Assembly: GCA_003254925.1 (NCBI GenBank) | Contig: QANZ01021520.1 | Coordinates: 124,168-188,167, forward strand | Origin: Chamaecrista fasciculata | Lineage: Eukaryota; Streptophyta; Magnoliopsida; Fabales; Fabaceae | Reading direction: 5' to 3' | DNA: 64,000 bases | Shown here: positions 55,797-64,000 of the stretch, one piece after another | Position numbering within the stretch: position 1 is the stretch's first letter | Layout of the letters: each line of letters opens with the position of its first letter | Program-made: the position numbers and the translations under genes | The notes under the pieces: model-generated | The model's database searches: none | Seen by the model: only the letters and a program-made list of their open reading frames with translations | Told to the model about the DNA's origin: nothing

Positions 55797-57915
55797 TGGC
55801 AGATAATTTGGTGGTATATTATCATCACTATTGTCTCATCTCCTATTTTGTTCCAAAATAACTACTCCCAAACATTTTGATTTTGTTCTGAAACTATATT
55901 TCTGTACGGTTATCATTGTGGTTACTGTGGAAGTTTGAATTCACGGTGACCTTAGGTCATGACTCATGAATCGTGATCAATAAGAACTTTTGTCCAATGG
56001 ATGCCGCATTTTGTTTGGAAGGATTTCCCCTTTTCAATATTGGTGATTCGGACTTTTCTCAAGTGGGTTTTTGTGGTGTGTTGAAAGTCATAATTTGTGG
56101 GCCAGTGTGTATTGTGGATTTTCTTGTCTAAAGTGTTGATGTTGCTTGCAAAAGATTCAGCCAGTTGCACATACTCGTACTAAATGACCCTACCTTGAAT
56201 GTTCTTTTCATATTAGAATGGGAGATCAAAATTTATTAGGCATTTATCAGGAGGCCTCATTAGATTTTAAAGAACGGCTAAAACGTACAAAATCTTCACT
56301 GAATTTTAGTCACTGCAGAAAAAAATTATTAATTTTTTTATTGTTAAAATAATGTCTTTTGTTGAAATTTGTATTAAAAAATTATCATAATTTTTTTAAT
56401 GAAAATCTTGGCAAGAGCGTTATTTTGCACAAAATCAATATTTTATGAATTTTTTTGTCACTTTAAAAACTTGGGATTTTTTTGCTTAGATTTAGAGGGT
56501 TATGTATATTTTAGCCTTTAAAAGATAGAAGCCCATCGATCAATAACAAAAAACAATAAGTTTCCCATTTTACAGCAGTGAATTCCATTTGTTCTGCTAT
56601 ACTGTCTTTTGGAGATTCATGATATGTGAGATAGGAGATCACCTTTCTTAATACACAATAACTCAACAGGTATCTACTGTCTGTCTATTCCTTAGTGTTG
56701 AAGTGAATGGAAAACAGAGAATAATCTGTTTCTTTCAGCAAAGCTGTAATATTCCTACAATCCACTCAAGTGGGAATCTTTCAGTGATGAGAAGAGAACC
56801 AAGTTGAATTATCTTTTTAGAAAATAATATTGTTTGTTTGATTTTTTACTATTACTCCTCCAAGATTCATGCACTGGTTTTTGGCTATTACTCGCTTATT
56901 GCATTTACTGTTTTCAAATATTAAATGGCCTAGTATTCTGAAAAGCATATACTGAGTGATAGCTTATTGTTTTTCTTAACCATTATAATGTTTTCAAAAT
57001 TTTATATTATTAACTCCATACGAAAAATATTTATAAAACCCTATATAAAGTCAAAACTCCAACTTTGTCTTTATCATCATATATATCTAGAATGAGATAA
57101 CGTGGAAAATTGGTCCGTAATTCCGTATGCATAGAAGAAAAAAGTAATGGGAAAGTGGTGAGATTGCGGTAACTTTAATTAAAAATATCCTGAACACAGG
57201 CCACAGCATATTATTTTTCCCCATGTTTAATTTTCTTGGCATAATAATATTTTTTTTGTGGGTTGGACGAATTTTTGGTATCACTTTCCGTCCACGAGTA
57301 CAGTATATCTCCGCAAGCCGAGTTTAAGGAAGTGGGAAGAAACATCATGCCATGTGCTGATGCAACAGTGGGCTTTAAAACTCAAACTAGTTTCTTTATT
57401 AAATATTAAAGATATTAAAAAAAATACTCTTAATTTGCAATTGTATTCTCAAAAATATTCATTTTAAGGCATGTTATTTACGCTGACGCAGCAAATCTCT
57501 TAGTAATTTGTCTAAAGTTAACATGTTATATTTACTTGTAATTTGTAGATTAAAGAAAAATAGCGCGCGTATTATTTACCGGTGCTTGTCCTAAAAAAGC
57601 CACTCTCAATTTCCATTCCTTTTATGCCATGTATTATTACATGTTATTGATGTCATTTTTATAGTGACTTTTTATGACCCATAAACCTTATTTTTATAAA
57701 TTGCAAATTTTGTGGTCATTGTATCTATAAGCATTTAGAAGACCTTCACGTCAAATAATTAATTGTTCTCTCCCATATTTATCTGTTATACTATTTTATT
57801 TTATTATTTACATTTTCAAATTGACTTATTTTCGTTATAATATTTACATCATACAAACTCTCAAAAAAATTATTAATTATATTATAACATTCTCCCAAGA
57901 TTTTATTTTCAAAAT
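55797..57915. other. QCR6 3' region and AT-rich intergenic DNA
   Basis: The QCR6 transcript end is probably within the first few hundred bases. Nothing else gene-like was recognised; several short open frames have no motif. Confidence 0.4.
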
Positions 57916-57919
57916 ACCT

Positions 57920-58560
57920 ATTGATACATCACTATTTGAACGTACGCCTAAATAGCCCTTGAGCCGGGCCCCTTCTCCCCTCCAAACCTAGCGAGACGCA
58001 CTCGTGCCCATCAGGTGCCCTCTGCACGGTAAGAGGCGGCCGTGATCCATCCAGGGTCATGGCGCACGCCTTCAGACTTACACGCAGTCACCCACGACTG
58101 CCTCGCTCCGCAATCCACGCTACTGGAGATCGTGGGCTACTGACTTGTTCATACCCACGTTCTCCAGTCTCCTGGCGACCGCCCAATGACGCGACACGCA
58201 ATCACCCACGATTGCCTTGTCCCGCAAATCTCGGTTTCCACCACTTCTGCTGGTGGAGATCGTGCCTGACTACGTGGTGCGCCCCGCACACTGGCCACCA
58301 CTCTTCCCTGCTCTATAAATAGAGCTCAACTCAGCAGACTAAGGTTAACCACTTCTCACCTTTCAAAATGCTCTTACTCTCATATCTCTCATACACTAAC
58401 TTGAGCGTCGGAGTATTCTTCGCAGGGCCCCCCTGTGAAATTCTTGTAGGTACTTGGACGATCAACTTGCTCTCGTAGCCCACATTCGTTGAACTAGGTA
58501 AGTGTGTCCATTTTCTAGTTTATCACCTATAATGAAAGAGTCTTCTAACAATAGTAATTG
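57920..58560 (+). mobile_element. Ty3/gypsy-like solo LTR or fragment
   Basis: GC-rich against AT-rich flanks. TATAAATA at 58314-58321 is followed by 'taacttgagcgtcggag' (58393-58409) and 'gcagggcccccctgtgaa', the layout typical of plant gypsy LTR R/U5 regions. The upstream part has a diverged direct duplication ('cacccacgactgcctcgctc' near 58089, 'cacccacgattgccttgtcc' near 58203). No internal genes are adjacent; ends approximate. Confidence 0.6.
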
Positions 58561-58989
58561 TGTTATATTTATAAAATTTTAAACTCAAAATTGTGGTTAG
58601 ATAATATCAAATAATAATTATTTCCATTTAAACCAACTCCTTATCAGTCATGAATACTTATTTAAGAACTATATTAACAATTGTATCACTACCAAATGTT
58701 TTAGGTGGCAATGTCTAAAAAAAAACTTAAATTTTATATTATACATTTTTAATGATCGATATGTAAACTTCTTTAATAAAAATATGAGATTTGGCTAAAA
58801 AAAAAATCCATAAACATCATGGATTAATGGTACACAAATGACATAAACTGATAAAAGACAATATATATATTTCGTACAATCAATCAAAAAAGAAAGAGTA
58901 CATAATCAAAATTTGTAATTCTAAAAAATATGCCTAAAATATAAATGAGTTATATAGGTTTTGAAAACTACAAAGCTGAATCAGTGTAA

Positions 58990-59560
58990 ATCTAACCTTG
59001 AGTTCCAAACGTGTTGCAGTCTCCGAGGGGCCTGAAGTCGTTGGATCCTGCAAAAGAGGAAGCACAGGGGGAGGCCTGCGATCCTTGAGAGGAGGCCATG
59101 GTTGTGACCTTTGGAACTTGAAACCTGCAAGAAGGATTGCACAGGGGGAGGCCCCTGTGAATCCACTCCGAAGCTCAAGTTAGAGAATGCGGGAGATGGG
59201 AGTAAGAATTCTAGAGAGATTCATTACTTACCTTGTTAGGGTTTTTGAGCGTGTATTTGTAGAAGGAGGAAGTACAGTGTGGTGGGTGGTTGATGGTGAC
59301 TTGTGCCTGACTGGATCAGGCAAGTACACCAAGATCTGGGGGATTGTGTCCGAGAAGATCTGTATGGTGGGCCCGTGACAGCTAAAAGTGCTTTCCCCCA
59401 TATCCATTGTCACATGGTCTTGATTGACCTTTGTCGTTTGAGTGGGAGGGGACCCTGTCGGTTTGCTCTTGGCGCTGGGTTTGAGTGGGAGGGGACCCTG
59501 CCAGTTTGCTCTTGGCGTCGGGTCTCCTTTGTACAAAAGGGTGTATATCAGGTTTTAATT
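58990..59560 (-). mobile_element. Second Ty3/gypsy-like LTR fragment, opposite orientation
   Basis: On minus, 'ctaacttgagcttcggag' (plus 59165-59182) is followed by 'cacaggggcctccccctgtg', the same layout as the LTR at 58 kb. Upstream on minus lie a TATA-like CTACAAATACA and a 43-44 bp direct duplication (plus 59437-59522, 'tttgagtgggaggggaccc'). The open frames here are not genes. Confidence 0.55.
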
Positions 59561-59608
59561 TTTTTCAGTTGTAAATTTGAAAATGAGAAGAAGTAAAGCA
59601 ATTTAGGC

Positions 59609-60716
59609 TCAGTTCATTAAATGAGCTAGTATCAAATTATAATCTGATTTCTGTCCAAAATCTGAAATAATCCTGTTTGTTTAAGATTATATTATAATCT
59701 GATTATTTTGCAAAATGTTCAAATTGGTCCTAAATGTTTGCAAAATGATTCATTTTGGTCCTAAATATTATTAAAATGTTTCATTTTGATCCAAAACTAT
59801 TGAATTTGGTCACATTTCTCTCGTCTTTCATTTCAAATTCAAAGAACTCGTAGCTCTGAATTTTTCGTATTCGAATTTGAAACGAGAGAGATATGATCAA
59901 CATTGTTTATTTGATCATGAAACGAGCGGTCAACTTTCAGGACCGAATTGACCTCGTTTGCTGACGGCCCCAACCAGATAGAGAAAGTACTCTTCGAGAA
60001 CAATACTTAGTTCTAAATTCGTCACGTTTGAACTTGAAACAAGTCATATTCAATAGTTTAGGACCAAAATAAACATTTTACAAATATTTAGGACCAATTT
60101 GAACATTTTAAAACATAATGGACCAAAATGAATATTTAGGCATACATTTAGGACCAAAGTGACCCTTTAACCTATTTAAAAATTTTATTTTAAATGACGA
60201 TTCATGACTATTTTGCAACAACTCGGTATGTTTTCAACTTTTATTTTCTATTTTAGGGACTGATGTGTTAACTTCGTAAAAATTAAATGACTCAAAAGTC
60301 AATTTTTTTTAAGTGGCTGATTCTTTCGGTCAATATAGAATGAAAGACTAAAAAGTAAGTGTCATCATAGAAAATGATTTGGGCAAATATACGATAATTG
60401 TAATTATAGTATGTATAGTTATCAAGTGAAATAATCTATCAAAATAATATAAAAAAACTTCCAAATTGGAGCTTTTAAAAAAATTTGATTATCACAAATC
60501 TCAATGCAAAAAACTTCACAAAACAAAAATCTACTTTTCAAATTTTTAATCTAAACAGCTCCATTTTTAATATTCTATTCCAATTTTCATACCCTTCTAT
60601 CTATCAAACCTAATCATTACATACCTATTTAAAAAAATTCACACTCTAAAAATCTAGACTGTTTAATTATAATCCAATTAAATTATAATTTGATAGATGA
60701 TTTAAACTAAGTGACA
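59609..60716. mobile_element. TIR element with a nested family A foldback
   Basis: The left end 'cagttcattaaatgagc ... tatcaaattataatctg' pairs with the right end 'ttaattataatccaatt ... aatttgatagatgattt'. GATTATAATC-type units recall the element at 12325-13506. The interior 59703-60173 is a separate foldback. Confidence 0.55.
59703..60173. repeat. Foldback element, family A
   Basis: The arms carry 'caaattggtcctaaatg' and 'catttaggaccaaagtg'. The core has 'tcgaatttgaaacgagagag' and its inverted partner 'cgtttgaacttgaaac', matching the other family A copies. Confidence 0.7.
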
Positions 60717-61053
60717 AGTAATGTATGATGTAATGTACAACTGATTCCGTTTCATGAGAATACAGTGGGTGATAAAACATGTGAAGGCAATGTAAAAGGC
60801 ATCATGAGGTTGAGATGAGTATTGGGCACGCTTTTCCTTTGCTTTGGGTTGCGAATAATGTGAACGCACCAAAGATTCCGGTATTCCATCTCACACTAAT
60901 ATTACAAAAATAATAAATATACAAATCTCATCCCCCCACTAAGGCAATCCAAAATCTTTATTACATTACCATATTCTCCACATTATTATATTCTCTCTCT
61001 CTCTCTCCCACAAGCACAACTTTGTCCACCTCAGCATCCCCTCTCTCTCCATC

Positions 61054-61061
61054 TATAAATA
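61054..61061 (+). promoter_or_regulatory. TATA box of the VTL gene
   Basis: TATAAATA, 69 bases before the ATG, following a CT-rich stretch; fits a core promoter with a short leader. Confidence 0.65.
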
Positions 61062-61122
61062 AGGCGTGTGCCTTCCACACTCCTCTCATCCATAATCATA
61101 TCATATTTATATTTTCATTTCC

Positions 61123-61743
61123 ATGGCTTCCAAAATCCCTCCTTCATCTTTAGACATTGAAGTAGCATCATCCCCCGAGGAAGTCGCCGTCGTCGCCGTC
61201 GACTACTCGAAACGAGCTCAGTGGCTTCGAGCCGCCGTCCTCGGCGCCAACGACGGCCTCCTTTCCACCGCCTCCCTGATGATGGGTGTCGGCGCCGTCC
61301 GGCAGGACGTGAAGACCATGATTCTCACCGGAGTTGCCGGACTGGTCGCCGGCGCGTGCAGCATGGCGATCGGCGAGTTCGTCTCCGTGTACTCCCAATA
61401 CGACATTGAGTTGGCTGAGCTGAAGAGAAACGGAGGACAAGTGGAGGCACACGAGAAGGAGGAGTTGCCGAACCCGTACACCGCCGCCGGGGCCTCCGGC
61501 GTGGCGTTCGGCGTGGGAGCGGTGGTGCCGCTTGTAGGGGCGGCGTTTGTGAAGGACTATAAGGTGAGGTTAGGAGTGGTGGTGGCGGTGGTGACGGTGG
61601 CGCTGATAGTGTTTGGGGCGTTGGGTGGTGTTTTGGGAAAAGCTCCGTTGGTAAAGTCATCTCTCAGGGTTTTGTTGGGAGGGTGGTTAGCCATGGCCCT
61701 TACTTTTGGTCTAACAAAAGGTGTTGATTCTGTTGGAATCTAA
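61123..61743 (+). CDS. VTL: Vacuolar iron transporter-like (VTL, nodulin-21/CCC1 family) protein
   Basis: A single uninterrupted exon of 206 aa. The family moves Fe2+ (or Mn2+) from cytosol into the vacuole. Five membrane segments are visible: about 41-59 (GANDGLLSTASLMMGVGAV), 66-89 (with AGACSMAIGEFVSVYSQ at its end), 119-143, 150-172 and 181-205. The loop between segments 2 and 3 is only about 30 residues, so the long cytosolic metal-binding domain of VIT1-type transporters is absent, as is usual for plant VTLs. The start is set by MASKIPP after a TATA box and short leader. The exon is far GC-richer than the region around it, which creates long false frames on the other strand. A (GA)n run lies in the 3' region at about 61928-61943. 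Substrate is inferred from family. Confidence 0.93.
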   Translation: MASKIPPSSLDIEVASSPEEVAVVAVDYSKRAQWLRAAVLGANDGLLSTASLMMGVGAVRQDVKTMILTGVAGLVAGACSMAIGEFVSVYSQYDIELAELKRNGGQVEAHEKEELPNPYTAAGASGVAFGVGAVVPLVGAAFVKDYKVRLGVVVAVVTVALIVFGALGGVLGKAPLVKSSLRVLLGGWLAMALTFGLTKGVDSVGI

Positions 61744-64000
61744 TCTAAAACGAAACCCCTTTGCTCCTAGTCCTAGACAAACGACTACCAAAAATCAGCC
61801 TAAAAGCAAAACGAAAAGCATAACAAACTCTCTTGGAAAACGCTGCCTCGCATTTCATTTCTTCACATGGTAATCTCGCATCCATCGTGGCATTAATTAG
61901 TGCCTGTCCTGCTTGTAATTCTCAAAAAGAGAGAGAGAGAGAAGATGTGGATTGTGGATGTGTTTTGAGTTTTATGTTGTAATTAATTATAACACGATAC
62001 TTGCTTTAGCGTTCACTTTCTTAGATTTGAGCGAGATGTATGCAACAACAAGACAAGAAAGGATCATAGAGTGGTGGTGCCTTAATGAAACTCATCATCT
62101 AATACTTAAGTTAGATTAGGATTTTTAAACAAATGTAGAGAAATTAAGTAAAAACTAAAAAGTTACTAACCTATAATATAATTTTTAGGAAGAGGAAGGG
62201 TATTTATAGTCATCATGCCGATATTTAAATGTCTTTATTTTTTAGAATTCTCTCAAAATTATGTTGAGAGAACCATATTATATAATTGAAATCGCTATTA
62301 GATATGCACGAGTTTCACAAATGTAGAGAACCATACTAATAATTGAAATCGCTATTACATTTCTCAAGTAATTTAATAGGGATAGTTTAGTATTTTTATC
62401 TCATTTTTTCCTTAAACATCACGTATATATATAGCTATATATATATATATATATATACTTAGCACATCATAGTATGCAAAATGGAACATATCTTACTGCA
62501 ATAAGGAATCCCATTAAATTAAATGGGGAATGCACGCAGGAAATACTAGCTTTGACTATATATGAAGCAAAAACCAAAATAAAAATGTAATTTGTATGTA
62601 TTGGTCCACACAAATAAAATAACTCTTGTTTTGATGCTGTATCGTGAGGCTTTTATCTGGAATCTGGTACCCAAATTACATTCTCCAGTAAGTAATATTT
62701 AATGTTTTCTCCCAAATTATTAATTATTCACATGGCCATTCACCATAAGCCACGGAATCAAACCCAAACCCTACAGTTTATTTTATTTTATTTTTCTATT
62801 TTATTGGCGTTTGAAATTGAAAGTCATTGCTCATTTCCCAGATTTCAACAATTGCACACAGCCTATATGCATCCATGTAATTACATTTTACAATATACTA
62901 TGTTTTCCAATTCATTTTATATATATACGGAAGCTTATTATCCAATCTTTTTATTGTAAATTCTATTATTATCAATGTAAGTACAGTTTATTCGCTGAGA
63001 TTGATCATAAGATATATAAATATATAGTAAATTCTCTAGAACTAATTATTGTTCGATAAATATTCATTTGATCGATGAATGAGCTTGTATATAGTTAATC
63101 TCAAAAAAAAAAAAGACTTCTCGTAATTTTTGTATAGATAGAAAAGCTTAATTAATGAAACATTTGGAGTATATATATATATATATATAAGATATATATT
63201 CATGGTAAAAAATGCCTTTCTTTCATGTATAAATAAACCCAAAAAAAAAACAATAAAATGAAGTACGATTGTACGAAACCCATATAATATTTTTATATAT
63301 ATTTTTCATAAAACAAAAATATTTTTGTAGTCTCTAAATTTTAATTTTTAATTCCGAAAGACGTATCAAATCCAATATATATAACACATAATTATTTCAA
63401 AAGCCCATGTTTTGCTGAAACATATGGCTCTTTATATCTGGGTTCTGACATTGAATTTAATGCATGCCTATTTAATTTTCAACTAAAATACAAAAATCTC
63501 AAACCCAGGTACTTGAAGAACATCTAATTAACCAAGCCCCAGAAGTTGAATCATCAAGCAGACAAGTATTTGTCTGTTTAGAACAAATCCACTGCCTAAT
63601 TCATGAGTCATATCTCTAATATATATATATATATATATATATATGACAAATACAAATATCAGTAATTCAGTGTCACTCTGCCATTGCTGGCAAGTTTTTG
63701 AAAGTAATAGAAACAAATATAAAAGGACGGATGAATGTGTTCTCCACACGACAGCCACAAGCCATTCACTTTTTTAATACCAAAAAGAAAATCGAAAGTG
63801 GCCTTCTTCTTCAAAATTCAAAAGTCAAAGTCAGAATACACATGATTCATCAGAATTTGAGTATATAATTATGGACAGGTAGGGGGTGATGCAAATTAAT
63901 AAGTAATATTTGTAAGATGTAGATGGACACATATTTGATGAAAGGAGTCGTAAGGTTCTTATCTTTCGTTAATTTATGTAATTTGTTTAGTGTGTGGCTG
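61744..64000. other. VTL 3' region and AT-rich intergenic DNA
   Basis: Contains (TA)n runs near 62438-62457, 63172-63190 and 63620-63644 and nothing recognisable as a gene. Confidence 0.45.

Noticed and set aside
59187-59596. Open frames on both strands in a GC-rich block
   Set aside because: The block has gypsy LTR hallmarks and a tandem duplication; no protein motif is present.
61168-61660. Long minus-strand and second-frame open frames over the VTL gene
   Set aside because: They are shadows caused by high GC in the VTL exon; the plus-strand frame encodes a complete membrane protein.
1-64000. tRNA, rRNA and snRNA genes
   Set aside because: No cloverleaf or rRNA sequence was noticed; the USE-TATA match at 35149 has no recognisable snRNA body after it.

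Overview
The window is nuclear DNA from a eudicot plant. The genes have plant-type GT-AG introns, the protein families are those of flowering plants, the DNA is AT-rich, and transposons fill most of the space between genes. The species cannot be fixed from the sequence; a rosid is plausible. There is one sized gap (375 Ns at 30925-31299), and there are four single Ns (15332, 16656, 18788, 50829), at least two of which sit at abrupt repeat joins.

Five genes look intact. From left to right they are: (1) a plant-specific serine-rich and lysine-rich protein of unknown function on the minus strand (22-4485, five exons, 338 aa); (2) a RING-CH (RINGv) zinc-finger E3 ubiquitin ligase with two membrane segments on the plus strand (23474-26163, 274 aa); (3) a quiescin-sulfhydryl oxidase, QSOX, on the minus strand (33734-49127, eleven coding exons, 504 aa), whose introns hold a copia element, a LINE, a hAT-type element and foldback elements; (4) the mitochondrial complex III hinge subunit QCR6 on the plus strand (53028-55796, 69 aa), whose start codon is split by intron 1; (5) a single-exon vacuolar-iron-transporter-like protein, VTL, on the plus strand (61123-61743, 206 aa). 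A GDSL esterase/lipase gene (16880-18408) is broken: its third exon runs straight into the terminus of a CACTA transposon, and the rest of the gene is not in the window. Splice sites were read by eye. In each intact gene the exon lengths keep one frame from start to stop.

Between and inside the genes lies a layered transposon landscape. The best-defined element is a Ty1/copia retrotransposon (41013-48505) in QSOX intron 1. It has 2.1 kb LTRs, an initiator-Met primer site and a 5-bp target duplication, but it has lost gag and the 3' end of its internal region. Fragments of related copia LTRs (18789-19423, 50667-50828), Ty3/gypsy-like LTRs (about 15640-16330, 57920-58560, 58990-59560) and L1 LINE 3' ends (28613-28985, 34890-35690) are scattered around. 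Most striking are more than fifteen foldback elements, long inverted repeats whose arms are built from degenerate short modules such as GGTCCCTAA. One carries a clear 9-bp target duplication, which points to Mutator-type transposition; some are nested in each other. A small hairpin element inside the LINE (35142-35302) carries an exact match to the plant snRNA promoter element (USE) on both arms, and a TATA box at Pol III-like spacing on the plus strand.

The genes do not form a pathway. The neighbourhood of RINGv, QSOX and QCR6 genes resembles, from memory, Arabidopsis regions on chromosomes 1 and 2, so the gene order is probably ancestral and the distances have been stretched by transposons.
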